Shown: piece by piece, positions 25,274-34,900 of the stretch | How the letters are laid out: every line of letters begins with the position of its first letter | Numbering within the stretch: position 1 is the stretch's first letter | Assembly (NCBI RefSeq): GCF_900105805.1 | Contig: NZ_LT629788.1 | Location: forward strand, 558,001 to 622,000 | Reading direction: 5' to 3' | Length of the DNA: 64,000 nucleotides | Origin: Pseudomonas moraviensis | Lineage (GTDB): Bacteria; Pseudomonadota; Gammaproteobacteria; Pseudomonadales; Pseudomonadaceae | Notes under the pieces: model-generated | What the model saw: only the letters and a program-made list of their open reading frames with translations | What the model was told of the DNA's origin: nothing | Database searches by the model: none | Made by a program: the position numbers and the translations under genes

Positions 25274-25364
25274 TCCCGCGCCGCGCCTCGCTCTCGTTCC
25301 TTTACAGCGACCTTCCCGACAATCAGCGCACACACGGCAATACGCCGTAACACGGAGATCTTCC

Positions 25365-25454
25365 ATGAGCGTTCTGGACGGGGTGTCACTGCTGTTGGCA
25401 GTGGGGCTGTTCATTTATCTGTTGGTTGCGCTGTTGCGCGCGGACCGGAACTAG
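25365..25454 (+). CDS. kdpF: Potassium-transporting ATPase small subunit KdpF
   Basis: A 29-residue single-helix membrane peptide: MSVLDGVSLLL, then a hydrophobic core and the basic end LLRADRN. An ACGGAG ribosome site precedes the ATG, and kdpA starts 8 bp after the TAG. KdpF stabilises the KdpABC complex in the inner membrane. Size, topology and position make this secure despite its length. Confidence 0.93.
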   Translation: MSVLDGVSLLLAVGLFIYLLVALLRADRN

Positions 25455-25462
25455 GAGCGGCT

Positions 25463-27172
25463 ATGCACAGTTATGACTATTGGCTGATCCTCGGGTTTTT
25501 CGCGCTGGTCCTGTTGCCGGCGCCGTTTCTCGGGCGCTTTTATTACAAGGTCATGGAGGGCCAGCGCACCTGGCTGACGCCGATTCTCGGCCCGGTCGAG
25601 CGCGGTTGCTATCGTCTCGCCGGGGTCGATGCGCAGGCGGAGCAGAGCTGGCAGAAGTACACGCTGGCGCTGCTGGCCTTCAACCTCGCCGGTTTCCTGC
25701 TGCTGTTTGCGATTCTGCTGTTCCAGGACCACCTGCCGCTGAACCCGCAAAACCTGCCGGGCCAGGAATGGACGCAGGCATTCAACACCGCGGTCAGTTT
25801 CATGACCAATACCAACTGGCAGTCCTACAGCGGCGAGGCAACCCTCAGCTACCTGAGCCAGATGGTCGGCCTCACCGTGCAGAACTTCGTCAGCGCTGCC
25901 ACCGGCCTCGCCGTTCTGGTCGCGCTGTGCCGTGGCATCGGCCGTAAATCGACGAAAACCCTCGGCAACTTCTGGGTCGACATGACCCGCGCCACGCTCT
26001 ATGGCCTGCTGCCGCTGTGCCTGCTGCTGGCGCTGTATCTGGTCTGGCAGGGCGTGCCGCAAACCTTCGCCCAGTATGTGAATGCCGTGACCTTGCAGGG
26101 CGTCGATCAAGTGATCCCGCTCGGCCCGGCCGCCAGCCAGATTGCGATCAAGCAACTGGGCACCAACGGTGGCGGTTTCTTCGGCGTCAACTCGGCGCAT
26201 CCGTTCGAGAACCCGACGGCGTGGAGCAACCTGTTCGAAGTCGCTTCGATCATCCTGATTCCGGTGGCGCTGGTGTTCACCTTTGGCCACTACGTCAAGG
26301 ATCTGCGTCAGAGCCGCGCGATCATCGCCTGCATGCTGGCGCTGTTCCTGATCGGCGGCGCGACCTCGCTGTGGGCCGAGTATCAGCCGAATCCGACCCT
26401 GAACAACACCGCCGTCGAGCAGACCGCGCCGCTGGAAGGCAAGGAAGCGCGCTTCGGCACCACCGCCACGGTGCTGTGGTCGGTGACGACGACGGCGGCC
26501 TCGAACGGTTCGGTCAACGCCATGCATGACAGTCTCAACCCGCTCAGCGGCATGGTCGCGCTGGTCAACATGATGGTCGGCGAGGTGATCTTCGGCGGTG
26601 TCGGCGCCGGGCTGTACGGCATGTTGCTCAACGTGCTGATCGCGGTGTTCCTCGCCGGTCTGATGATCGGCCGCACCCCGGAATACCTCGGCAAGAAACT
26701 CCAGGCCCGCGAAGTGCAGTTGCTGGTGGTGACGCTGCTGGTGATGCCGGTCGGTGTGCTGGTGCTCGGCGCCATTGCTGCGGTGCTACCCGGCCCGGCG
26801 GCGACCATCAGCAACCCCGGCCCCCACGGTTTCAGTCAGTTGCTCTACGCCTACACCTCGGCCAGCGCCAACAACGGCTCGGCATTCGGTGGCCTGAGCG
26901 CGAACACCCCGTTCCATAACCTGATGCTCGGCCTGGGCATGTTGATCGGTCGATTCGGCTACATCCTGCCGGTGCTGGCACTGGCCGGTAGTTTGGCGAT
27001 GAAGAAAAGCGCACCGGTCGGACAGAACAGCTTCCCGACGCACGGCCCGCTGTTCGTGACCCTGTTGACCGTGACCATTTTGCTGGTGGGCGGCCTGACG
27101 TTCTTGCCGACGCTGGCGCTCGGTCCTGTCGCCGAACATTTAAGTATGGGCTTCCAAGGAATCCATCCATGA
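25463..27172 (+). CDS. kdpA: Potassium-transporting ATPase K+-channel-like subunit KdpA
   Basis: A 569-residue membrane protein of the SKT superfamily with four pore repeats. The selectivity-filter segments are visible: NTNWQSYSGE, GTNGGGFFGVNS, AASNGSVN and ANNGSAFGG. The start at 25463 has a TAGGAGCG ribosome site; the frame is open further upstream but KdpF occupies that sequence. KdpA binds and admits K+ for the KdpFABC pump. Overlaps kdpB by ATGA. Confidence 0.98.
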   Translation: MHSYDYWLILGFFALVLLPAPFLGRFYYKVMEGQRTWLTPILGPVERGCYRLAGVDAQAEQSWQKYTLALLAFNLAGFLLLFAILLFQDHLPLNPQNLPGQEWTQAFNTAVSFMTNTNWQSYSGEATLSYLSQMVGLTVQNFVSAATGLAVLVALCRGIGRKSTKTLGNFWVDMTRATLYGLLPLCLLLALYLVWQGVPQTFAQYVNAVTLQGVDQVIPLGPAASQIAIKQLGTNGGGFFGVNSAHPFENPTAWSNLFEVASIILIPVALVFTFGHYVKDLRQSRAIIACMLALFLIGGATSLWAEYQPNPTLNNTAVEQTAPLEGKEARFGTTATVLWSVTTTAASNGSVNAMHDSLNPLSGMVALVNMMVGEVIFGGVGAGLYGMLLNVLIAVFLAGLMIGRTPEYLGKKLQAREVQLLVVTLLVMPVGVLVLGAIAAVLPGPAATISNPGPHGFSQLLYAYTSASANNGSAFGGLSANTPFHNLMLGLGMLIGRFGYILPVLALAGSLAMKKSAPVGQNSFPTHGPLFVTLLTVTILLVGGLTFLPTLALGPVAEHLSMGFQGIHP

Positions 27173-29226
27173 ATATGCCTGCAATCAAACCCGCCGCTGT
27201 CAAGGCGCCGGAACAAGCAAAAACCGCGATCTCGGCCCTGTGGCGGCCGGCGCTGGTGCAAGCCTTCGTCAAGCTCGACCCACGGCAACTGGCGCGTTCG
27301 CCAGTGATGCTGGTGGTCGAACTGACGGCGATTTTCACCACCGTGCTGTGCTTCATCCCGGATGCCGACGTGCCGACCTTCGTCGCCGCACAAATCGCCC
27401 TGTGGCTGTGGTTCACCGTGCTGTTCGCCAACTTCGCCGAGGCCTTGGCCGAAGGTCGCGGCAAGGCCCGCGCCGACAGCCTCAAGGCCGGCAGCGAAGG
27501 CCTCAGTGCGCGCTGCCGCCAGGCCGATGGCAGTTTCAAGATCGTGCCGGCTGCCAATCTGCGCAAGGGCGACGTGGTGCGTGTCGAGGCCGGGGAGATG
27601 ATCCCCGGTGACGGCGAAGTCATCGAAGGCATCGCGGCGGTCAACGAAGCGGCAATTACCGGTGAATCGGCGCCGGTGATCCGCGAGTCCGGCGGCGACC
27701 GTTCCGCCGTTACCGGTAACACGCGGCTGGTGTCCGACTGGCTGCTGGTGAAGATCACCGCCAATCCCGGTGAGTCGACCCTCGACCGCATGATCGCGCT
27801 GGTCGAAGGCGCCAAACGCCAGAAGACCCCGAACGAAGTCGCGCTGGACATTCTGCTGATCGGCCTGACCCTGATCTTTCTACTGGTGGTCGTCACCCTG
27901 CAACCGTTCGCGCACTTTGCCAATGGCAGCCTGCCGCTGGTGTTCCTTGTGGCGTTATTGGTCACGCTGATTCCGACCACCATCGGCGGTCTGCTGTCGG
28001 CCATCGGTATCGCCGGGATGGATCGTCTGGTGCGCCTCAACGTGATCGCCAAGTCCGGTCGCGCAGTAGAAGCGGCGGGTGACGTGCATGTGCTGTTGCT
28101 CGACAAGACCGGCACCATCACCTTCGGTAACCGTCGTTGCAGCGCGGTGTATGCCGCGCCGGGTGTGACCGGCCGTGAGCTGTCCGAAGGTGCGTTGTTT
28201 GCGTCGCTTGCCGATGAAACCGCTGAAGGCAAATCGATCGTCGAGTTCCTCCGTGGTCTGCATCCACAACCGGAGCCTGCCCCGGAAACCCTGACCGCCG
28301 TACCGTTCAGCGCGGAAACCCGCTTGTCCGGCGTGGATTATCAGGGCCGCGTGTATCGCAAAGGTGCGGTGGATTCGCTGCTGGCGTTTCTCGGTCAGCA
28401 GCGCACCGATCTGGCCCCGGCGCTGGCGCGGGAAATCGACAGGATCGCCCAGAGCGGCGGCACGCCGTTGCTGGTCTGCGCTGACGGCAAATTGCTTGGC
28501 GCGATTCATCTCAAGGACGTGGTCAAACCGGGCATCCGCGAGCGTTTTGCCGAGCTGCGCAAACTGGGGATTCGCACGGTGATGGTCACCGGCGACAACC
28601 CGCTGACCGCTGCGGCCATCGCCGCTGAAGCGGGCGTCGATGACGTGCTTGCCGAAGCCACGCCGGAGAAAAAACTCGCGCGCATTCGTCACGAGCAGAA
28701 CGACGGTCGCCTGGTCGCCATGTGCGGCGACGGTGCCAACGACGCCCCGGCACTGGCCCAGGCAGACGTCGGCATGGCGATGAACGACGGTACGCAAGCG
28801 GCACGCGAGGCGGCGAACATGGTCGATCTCGACAGCGACCCGACCAAGCTGCTCGACGTGGTACAGATCGGCAAGGAATTGCTGGTGACTCGCGGCGCGC
28901 TGACGACCTTTTCCATCGCCAACGACATCGCCAAATACTTCGCGATTCTGCCGGCGCTGTTCGCCTCGATTTATCCGCAGCTGGGCGTGCTGAACATCAT
29001 GCACCTGAGCAGTCCGCAGAGCGCGATTCTCTCGGCCATCGTCTTTAACGCGCTGATCATCGTCGTGCTGATTCCGCTGGCGTTGCGCGGCGTGCGCGTG
29101 CAGGCGGCGAGTGCGGCGGCGTTGTTGCGGCGCAATCTGCTGATCTATGGCGTGGGCGGGATTGTCGTGCCGTTCGTGGGGATCAAGGCGATCGACATGC
29201 TGCTTACGGCGTTGCATCTGGTGTGA
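27169..29226 (+). CDS. kdpB: Potassium-transporting P-type ATPase subunit KdpB
   Basis: A 685-residue P-type ATPase. The phosphorylated aspartate is Asp312 in LLDKTGTITFGN; the dephosphorylation motif TGES and the hinge motif GDGANDAPALAQADVG are present. It energises K+ uptake through KdpA. The ATG at 27169 overlaps the kdpA stop; a second Met two codons later is possible. The next gene, kdpC, is displaced by 232 bp that contain a palindromic element. Confidence 0.98.
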   Translation: MNMPAIKPAAVKAPEQAKTAISALWRPALVQAFVKLDPRQLARSPVMLVVELTAIFTTVLCFIPDADVPTFVAAQIALWLWFTVLFANFAEALAEGRGKARADSLKAGSEGLSARCRQADGSFKIVPAANLRKGDVVRVEAGEMIPGDGEVIEGIAAVNEAAITGESAPVIRESGGDRSAVTGNTRLVSDWLLVKITANPGESTLDRMIALVEGAKRQKTPNEVALDILLIGLTLIFLLVVVTLQPFAHFANGSLPLVFLVALLVTLIPTTIGGLLSAIGIAGMDRLVRLNVIAKSGRAVEAAGDVHVLLLDKTGTITFGNRRCSAVYAAPGVTGRELSEGALFASLADETAEGKSIVEFLRGLHPQPEPAPETLTAVPFSAETRLSGVDYQGRVYRKGAVDSLLAFLGQQRTDLAPALAREIDRIAQSGGTPLLVCADGKLLGAIHLKDVVKPGIRERFAELRKLGIRTVMVTGDNPLTAAAIAAEAGVDDVLAEATPEKKLARIRHEQNDGRLVAMCGDGANDAPALAQADVGMAMNDGTQAAREAANMVDLDSDPTKLLDVVQIGKELLVTRGALTTFSIANDIAKYFAILPALFASIYPQLGVLNIMHLSSPQSAILSAIVFNALIIVVLIPLALRGVRVQAASAAALLRRNLLIYGVGGIVVPFVGIKAIDMLLTALHLV

Positions 29227-29238
29227 CGATTAGAAAAG

Positions 29239-29400
29239 AGCCCCTCACCCTAGCCCTCTCCCGGGGGGAGAGGGGACTGACCGAGGTGACGACGGGAGCT
29301 GTATCGACCTGAAATACCGAGGTGTACTCAGGTTTTGAACGGCACAAAGATCGGCTCCCTTTCCCCCTCGCCCCCTTGGGGGAGAGGGCTGGGGTGAGGG
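29239..29400. repeat. Palindromic element inserted between kdpB and kdpC
   Basis: The 162-bp element has near-perfect terminal inverted repeats: CCCCTCACCCTAGCCCTCTC at the left and its complement with one mismatch at the right. Each end also carries its own internal hairpin of CCC/GGG runs. The centre (about 29275-29354) has no reading frame. It looks like a small non-autonomous mobile or structural repeat of a kind widespread in Pseudomonas genomes. It splits the kdpB-kdpC junction, which is normally tight. Confidence 0.8.
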
Positions 29401-29458
29401 GGAAAAGATCTCCCTGACACCCCGCAAAAGTTTGCCCAACGAATTCGAGGATCTTGAA

Positions 29459-30004
29459 ATGTCCACAATGATACGCCCGGCCCTGACCCTGTTGGCACTG
29501 ATGACCCTGGTCACCGGCGTCGCCTATCCACTGGTGGTGACCGGCATCGCCCAGGTCGCATTCCCGGCCCAAGCCAACGGCAGCCTGATCCACGACGCCG
29601 ACGGTAAGGTTCGCGGCTCGTCGCTGATCGCCCAGGATTTCAGCGGCGACAACTGGTTTCACCCACGCCCGTCCGCCGGGGCTTTTGCCACAGTGGCCAG
29701 CAGCGCCAGCAACCTCGCGCCGAGCAATCCGGCCCTGGCAGCCCGAGTGATCGAAGACGCCCACAAACAACAAGTCCCCGGCCAGGGCCCGGTGCCACTG
29801 GCACTGCTGACCACCTCCGCCAGCGGCCTCGATCCGCACTTGCCACCGGCAGCAATTGCCTATCAACTGGCGCGTGTTGCGGCGGCGCGTAACCTGCCGG
29901 TGTCGACCTTGCAGCAACTGCTCGATAAGCACATCGAACAGCCGCTGGTGGGGCCGCCGGTGGTGAATGTGCTGGAGCTGAACCTGGCACTGCAAAACCT
30001 GTAG
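29459..30004 (+). CDS. kdpC: Potassium-transporting ATPase subunit KdpC
   Basis: A 181-residue protein with one N-terminal transmembrane helix (LTLLALMTLVTGVAYPLVVT) and a periplasmic domain. Conserved features are GSLI, GSSLIAQDF, WFHPRPSA, ASNLAPSNP and TSASGLDPHLPPAA. The start is the ATG at 29459 with a GAGGATC ribosome site. KdpC raises the K+ affinity of the complex. Confidence 0.97.
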   Translation: MSTMIRPALTLLALMTLVTGVAYPLVVTGIAQVAFPAQANGSLIHDADGKVRGSSLIAQDFSGDNWFHPRPSAGAFATVASSASNLAPSNPALAARVIEDAHKQQVPGQGPVPLALLTTSASGLDPHLPPAAIAYQLARVAAARNLPVSTLQQLLDKHIEQPLVGPPVVNVLELNLALQNL

Positions 30005-30009
30005 ATCAA

Positions 30010-30080
30010 AAGATCGCAGCCTTCGGCAGCTCCTACATGAATCGCATTACCCTGTAGGAGCTGCCGAAGGCTGCGATCTC
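30010..30080. repeat. Inverted pair of second REP family, between kdpC and kdpD
   Basis: Two inverted copies of GTAGGAGCTGCCGAAGGCTG with CGATCT tails, separated by 15 bp. This family differs from the GTGAGCCTGCTCGCGA type found elsewhere here. It fills most of the 120-bp gap between the structural genes and the sensor-regulator pair. Confidence 0.88.
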
Positions 30081-30124
30081 TTGACGCTTAACACCAATCT
30101 CAAACCGAACAAGGCAATCCCAGC

Positions 30125-32776
30125 ATGAGCGACTCCGGCCGCGCCGACGCGCTGTTAGCAGACCTGCCCCGCGATGGCCGTGGCCGGCTCAAGGTTTTTC
30201 TCGGCGCCGCCCCCGGTGTCGGCAAGACCTACGCCATGCTTCAGGCTGCCCACACGCAACTGCGCCAGGGCGTGAAAGTCCTCGCCGGGGTGGTCGAAAC
30301 CCATGGCCGCGCCGAAACCGAAGCCTTGCTCGGCGGCCTGCCGCAGCAGCCGTTGGTGCGCAGCGAATACCGTGGCGTGCTGCTCGAAGAAATGGACCTC
30401 GACGGCATTCTCGCTGCCAGACCCAAGCTGGTACTGGTCGATGAACTGGCCCACAGCAACGCCCCCGGCAGTCGTCATGCCAAGCGCTGGCAAGACATTC
30501 AGGAACTGCTCGCCGCCGGCATCGACGTGTTCACCACGGTCAACGTCCAGCACCTGGAAAGCCTCAACGATCAGGTGCGCGGCATCACCGGCGTGCAAGT
30601 GCGCGAGACGCTCCCGGACTGGGTCTTGCAGGAAGCTTATGAGCTGCTGCTGATCGACCTGCCGCCGCGTGAATTGCTCGAGCGTCTGCGCGAAGGCAAG
30701 GTCTACGTGCCGGAGCAGGCCCGCGCTGCTATCGACGCGTTCTTCACCCAGACCAACCTCACCGCCCTGCGTGAACTGGCGATGCAGACCGCTGCTGCGC
30801 AGGTAGATAACGATCTCGCCCAAGGCTATCGCCAGCTCGGTCAGGCGGCACCGGCGGTGCGCGGGCGTTTGCTGGTTGGTGTCGATGGCGATGCGCAGGC
30901 CGAGCGTCTGGTGCGTCATGCCAGCCGCGTCGCCCAGCGCCGGCATCTGCCGTGGAGTCTGGTGCATGTCGACAACGGCAGTGCCCGCGACGAGCAATCG
31001 CGGTTGCGTCTGCAAAGCGCGCAGCAACTGGCCGAACGCCTCGGTGGCGAAGTGGTGCTGTTGCGCGCCGGCGAAGTGGCGAAAACCCTGATTCAACACG
31101 CCGCCGAGCGCCGCGCCAGTCTGTTGCTGGTCGGCCAGTCGCGGCCGCGATTGCGCCGTCGATTGTTCGGCGGCGGCCTGGCGGCGCGGCTGCTGCGTCA
31201 GGCTCATGGGCTGGAAATCAACGTCCTCGACAGTGATCACGAACAGCACCCACCGCGCCCGCGCAATCCGCTCACGCTGGTGTGGTTCGACTATGCGCTG
31301 GCGCTGGTCGCGACGTTGTTGGCCAGTGCCCTGGCCTGGGCGGTGTCGAGCGTGTTGCCGCTGCCGAACATCTCGCTGGTGTTTCTCGCAGCGGTGTTGC
31401 TGGTGGCGGTGCGCAGCAGCCTTGGCCCGGCGCTGGCGTGTGCGGCGCTGTCGTTTCTGACCTACGATTTCCTGTTCATTCCGCCGAATTTCTCGCTCAG
31501 CATCCAGCGCGAAGAAGACGTGCTGACGCTGCTGTTTTTCCTGCTGATGGCGGCGCTCACCGGCAACCTCGCGGCACGTCAGCGGCGGCAATTGCAGGCC
31601 CTGCGCGATACCCAGGAAGAGACCAGCGAATTGCTCGACCTGTCGCGCAAACTCACCGCCGCGACTGATCGCCAGGCCGTGGTCAGCGCCGCCGCACAAC
31701 ACCTCGAAGGCTGGAGCGACCTGCAACTGTGCCTGCTCAACCGCGACGGGCAGGGCGGCTGGAAAGTCGAAACCGGCGGGCCGCTGCAATTCACCGAGGC
31801 CGAACGCGCCGCCGCCGATTGGGCGTGGCAACACGATCAACCAGCGGGCAAGGGCACCGGCACCTTGCCGCTTGGGCGTTGGTGGTGGTGGCCGCTGTCG
31901 GTCGAGGACGGGCCGCTGGCATTGCTCGGTGTTTGCGCCAGGGAAGGCCAGATCTTGAGCGGTCAGCGCCGACGCTTGCTCACTGCGCTGAGCCAGCCGC
32001 TGGCGCAGGCCCTGGCCCGCGCGCAGTTGGCCGATGATCTCGAAGCGGCGCGGCTGCATGGCGAAACCGAGCAACTGCGCAGCGCCTTGCTGGCCTCGGT
32101 GTCCCACGATTTGCGCACGCCACTGACCGCCATGCGCGGCAGCATCGACAGCCTGTTGGCCCTCGGCGAAGCGATCCCGCTGGAGGATCGCCGCGAGTTG
32201 CTCGAAGGCACCCGCGATGAAGCTGAACGCCTCGACCGCTACATCCAGAACCTGCTCGACATGACCCGCCTCGGCCACGGCGCCTTGAAGCTGGCGCGGG
32301 ACTGGGTGTCACCGGCCGATATCGTCGGCAGTGCGCTCAATCGCCTGCGCGCGGTGCTGTCGCCTTTGCAGGTCAGCACCGAGGTGCCGGCCGAGTTGCC
32401 ACTGCTGTACGTGCACGCGGCGTTGATCGAGCAAGCGCTGGTCAACGTGCTGGAAAACGCCGCGCGCTTTTCGCCGAGCCACGGTCGCTTGCAACTGCGC
32501 GCCGGGGCGGATGAGCAGGAGATTTTCTTTTCGGTCAGCGATGAAGGCCCGGGCATCCCCGAAGAGGATCGCGCGAAGATTTTCGACATGTTCTACACCG
32601 CCGCGCGCGGTGATCGCGGCGGGCAGGGCACCGGGTTGGGACTGGCGATCTGTCAGGGTATGGTCGGCGCGCACGGTGGGCGCATCGCCGTAGCTGACGG
32701 CATCGACGGGCGGGGCACCTGCATCACCTTGCACCTGCCGTTGCAGGCGCAACCTGGGATGGACAATGAAGCCTGA
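30125..32776 (+). CDS. kdpD: Sensor histidine kinase KdpD
   Basis: An 883-residue sensor. The N-terminal KdpD domain has Walker A GAAPGVGKTYAM. A universal-stress-like domain (about 245-370) follows, then four transmembrane helices (about 395-490), a GAF-like region, and the kinase core. The phospho-accepting His661 lies in SVSHDLRTPLTAMRGS, and the ATPase boxes are NVLENAARFSP, DEGPGIPEED and GTGLGLAI. It senses K+ limitation and phosphorylates KdpE. No separate terminator is seen before it, only the REP pair. Confidence 0.97.
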   Translation: MSDSGRADALLADLPRDGRGRLKVFLGAAPGVGKTYAMLQAAHTQLRQGVKVLAGVVETHGRAETEALLGGLPQQPLVRSEYRGVLLEEMDLDGILAARPKLVLVDELAHSNAPGSRHAKRWQDIQELLAAGIDVFTTVNVQHLESLNDQVRGITGVQVRETLPDWVLQEAYELLLIDLPPRELLERLREGKVYVPEQARAAIDAFFTQTNLTALRELAMQTAAAQVDNDLAQGYRQLGQAAPAVRGRLLVGVDGDAQAERLVRHASRVAQRRHLPWSLVHVDNGSARDEQSRLRLQSAQQLAERLGGEVVLLRAGEVAKTLIQHAAERRASLLLVGQSRPRLRRRLFGGGLAARLLRQAHGLEINVLDSDHEQHPPRPRNPLTLVWFDYALALVATLLASALAWAVSSVLPLPNISLVFLAAVLLVAVRSSLGPALACAALSFLTYDFLFIPPNFSLSIQREEDVLTLLFFLLMAALTGNLAARQRRQLQALRDTQEETSELLDLSRKLTAATDRQAVVSAAAQHLEGWSDLQLCLLNRDGQGGWKVETGGPLQFTEAERAAADWAWQHDQPAGKGTGTLPLGRWWWWPLSVEDGPLALLGVCAREGQILSGQRRRLLTALSQPLAQALARAQLADDLEAARLHGETEQLRSALLASVSHDLRTPLTAMRGSIDSLLALGEAIPLEDRRELLEGTRDEAERLDRYIQNLLDMTRLGHGALKLARDWVSPADIVGSALNRLRAVLSPLQVSTEVPAELPLLYVHAALIEQALVNVLENAARFSPSHGRLQLRAGADEQEIFFSVSDEGPGIPEEDRAKIFDMFYTAARGDRGGQGTGLGLAICQGMVGAHGGRIAVADGIDGRGTCITLHLPLQAQPGMDNEA

Positions 32777-32824
32777 GGCCGACTGCGCTACTCTCTTGCC
32801 ACTCTTTTGTGTTGATGTGAATTC

Positions 32825-33523
32825 ATGAGCCAGACCGCGACCATTTTGGTCATCGACGACGAACCGCAGATCCGCAAATTCCTGCGCATCAGCCTCGCTT
32901 CACAAGGCTATAAAGTGCTCGAAGCGGGTACCGGTGCCGAAGGCCTGGCGCAAGCCGCGCTGAGCAAACCGGACCTGGTGGTGCTCGACCTCGGCCTGCC
33001 GGACATGGACGGTCAGCAAGTGCTGCGCGAGTTGCGCGAATGGGCGAGCACGCCAGTGCTGGTGCTGTCGGTGCGCGCCAGTGAAGGGCAGAAGGTCGAA
33101 GCGCTGGATGGCGGCGCGAATGACTACGTGACCAAACCCTTCGGCATCCAGGAATTTCTCGCCCGGGTTCGCGCGCTATTGCGCCAGGCCCCGGCGGGCG
33201 AGGCGCAGCCGGCGGCGCTGAACGTCGGCCCGTTGACCGTGGATCTGGCCTATCGGCGGGTGCTGCTCCACGGCGCCGAAGTCGCCCTGACCCGCAAGGA
33301 ATACGCGGTGCTCGCGCAACTGGCGCGGCATCCGGGGCGAGTGATCACCCAGCAGCAATTGCTCAAGGATATCTGGGGACCGACGCACACCGAGGACAGT
33401 CATTACCTGCGGATCGTGGTCGGGCATCTGCGGCAGAAACTGGCGGATGACCCGACCCGGCCGCGGTTTATCGTGACTGAGGCGGGGGTTGGGTATCGGT
33501 TGTTGGGGGAGGGTGGGCTGTAG
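32825..33523 (+). CDS. kdpE: Response regulator KdpE
   Basis: A 232-residue OmpR-family regulator. The receiver domain has acidic pocket IDDEP, phospho-acceptor Asp55 (VVLDLGLPDMDG), Thr/Lys positions (VLSVRAS, TKPF), and a C-terminal winged helix (RKEYAVLAQLARHPGRVITQ, HYLRIVVGHLRQKL). It is 48 bp after kdpD and should activate kdpFABC. Confidence 0.97.
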   Translation: MSQTATILVIDDEPQIRKFLRISLASQGYKVLEAGTGAEGLAQAALSKPDLVVLDLGLPDMDGQQVLRELREWASTPVLVLSVRASEGQKVEALDGGANDYVTKPFGIQEFLARVRALLRQAPAGEAQPAALNVGPLTVDLAYRRVLLHGAEVALTRKEYAVLAQLARHPGRVITQQQLLKDIWGPTHTEDSHYLRIVVGHLRQKLADDPTRPRFIVTEAGVGYRLLGEGGL

Positions 33524-33547
33524 ATTTTTTGTTGTCTTTTATGGCCT

Positions 33548-33624
33548 CATCGCGAGCAGGCTCACTCCTACAGGGGGGTTGCGTCGTGCATAAATCCATT
33601 GTAGGAGTGAGCCTGCTCGCGATG
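33548..33624. repeat. REPIN-like inverted REP pair (copy 2)
   Basis: Inverted GTAGGAGTGAGCCTGCTCGCGA copies about 25 bp apart, between the convergent ends of kdpE and the patatin-like gene. The outer bases extend the symmetry to CCTCAT/ATGAGG. It may act as the bidirectional 3' boundary, as no other terminator is visible. Confidence 0.92.
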
Positions 33625-33648
33625 AGGGCCTGACAGCCAACGGAGATC

Positions 33649-34686
33649 TCAACCCTGCTCCTGCTCATACCGATCTAGCGTATCACTGGCAATCTGTCTG
33701 CCCAGCGCAATCAATTCCGGCGCCTTGTAGAACTCGAAAAACCGGCACACCCGCTTCGGCACGTTGATCAGGATATCCGGCGGATAGCCGGCGATCTTGT
33801 ACTGCGCCAGTGAGGTCTGCATCACCTCGAAACTCTGGTTGATCAGATCCAGCAGCGACGCCGGCCCGACGTTATCGATGATGAACGAACCGGTGGCGGA
33901 TTTCGGTGCGCCTTCGCGTTCCGGGGCGGCGGCCGGTTGCTGGCTTTCCGGTTCGACGCCTTCGAGCCACGGATTGATTTCCGCCGCTTCGGCGCGCAGG
34001 GCCTCCTGTTCCAGTTTCAACAACTGCTCGGCCTGTTTACGCCGGAATGGCAACTTCGAACCCATGGATTTGATCAGACTGTCGAAGCGCGAACGGAACG
34101 CCGCGGGCCGCTCGATCACCGGTAATTTGTAATGACGCTGATTGGTGGCGTTGAGGTTGACCGCGATGATCAGATCGCAGTGACTGGACACCACCGGAAC
34201 GATCGGCAACGGATTGAGAATGCCGCCGTCGACCAGCATGCGGTTGCCCTGCATCACCGGCGTAAACAGACTGGGAATCGCCGCCGAGGCGCGCATGGCT
34301 TGATGCAGGCAGCCTTCCTGAAACCAGATTTCCTGCTGATTGGTCAGGTCGGCGGCGACAGCGGTGTAGGGGATGCGCAGGTCTTCGATGTTGATCTCGC
34401 CGACGATCTTGCGAATCTGCCCGAAGACCTTTTCACCGCGAATCGCGCCGAGGCGGAAACTGACGTCGACCAGACGCAGCACGTCGAGGTAATCGAGGCT
34501 TTCGATCCAGCGCCGGTAGTCATCCAGTTTGCCGGCGGCATAGATCCCGCCGACCACCGCGCCCATCGAACAACCGGCAATGCAGGCGATGTCGTAGCCG
34601 CGTCTTTCAATCTCTTCGATAACGCCGATATGGGCATAGCCCCGGGCACCACCGGAGCCCAGCACCAGTGCGACACGCTTTTTCAT
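33649..34686 (-). CDS. Patatin-like phospholipase (RssA-like)
   Basis: A 345-residue hydrolase. The oxyanion loop is GSGGARG, the nucleophile is Ser40 in GCSMG, and the second catalytic residue is Asp153 in DGG. The N-terminal 260 residues are the patatin domain; the tail from about 260 contains a Gln/Glu-rich linker and a further region ending FFEFYKAPELIALGRQIA. The ATG at 34686 with GGAGGAA upstream decides the start. No signal peptide, so cytoplasmic. The lipid substrate is unknown. Confidence 0.92.
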   Translation of the reverse strand: MKKRVALVLGSGGARGYAHIGVIEEIERRGYDIACIAGCSMGAVVGGIYAAGKLDDYRRWIESLDYLDVLRLVDVSFRLGAIRGEKVFGQIRKIVGEINIEDLRIPYTAVAADLTNQQEIWFQEGCLHQAMRASAAIPSLFTPVMQGNRMLVDGGILNPLPIVPVVSSHCDLIIAVNLNATNQRHYKLPVIERPAAFRSRFDSLIKSMGSKLPFRRKQAEQLLKLEQEALRAEAAEINPWLEGVEPESQQPAAAPEREGAPKSATGSFIIDNVGPASLLDLINQSFEVMQTSLAQYKIAGYPPDILINVPKRVCRFFEFYKAPELIALGRQIASDTLDRYEQEQG

Positions 34687-34900
34687 CAAACTTCCTCCGG
34701 ACAAGCCTGCACAATGCACGCATCGGCCAAGCGGCTCAATCGCCAAGGTCGTTGCGCGAGGCAGTGACGTCGTTTTTCGCTCGCGCCGCACGCTTGCGCG
34801 CTATGCTCTGCGCCACACGGTTTGGCCGGCGGGCGAGGCACTTTTTCGCCGCTCGACCGTCTTACCTGCACGACTGTTGACCTACCTTGAGGTGTGAGTG

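Noticed and set aside
26832..28232. 466-codon frame antisense to kdpA/kdpB
   Set aside because: Shadow of two well-defined genes; Ser/Arg-rich composition is typical of antisense frames.
30155..32278. 707-codon frame antisense to kdpD
   Set aside because: kdpD has full domain structure and catalytic motifs on the other strand; the antisense product is low-complexity and without a ribosome site.
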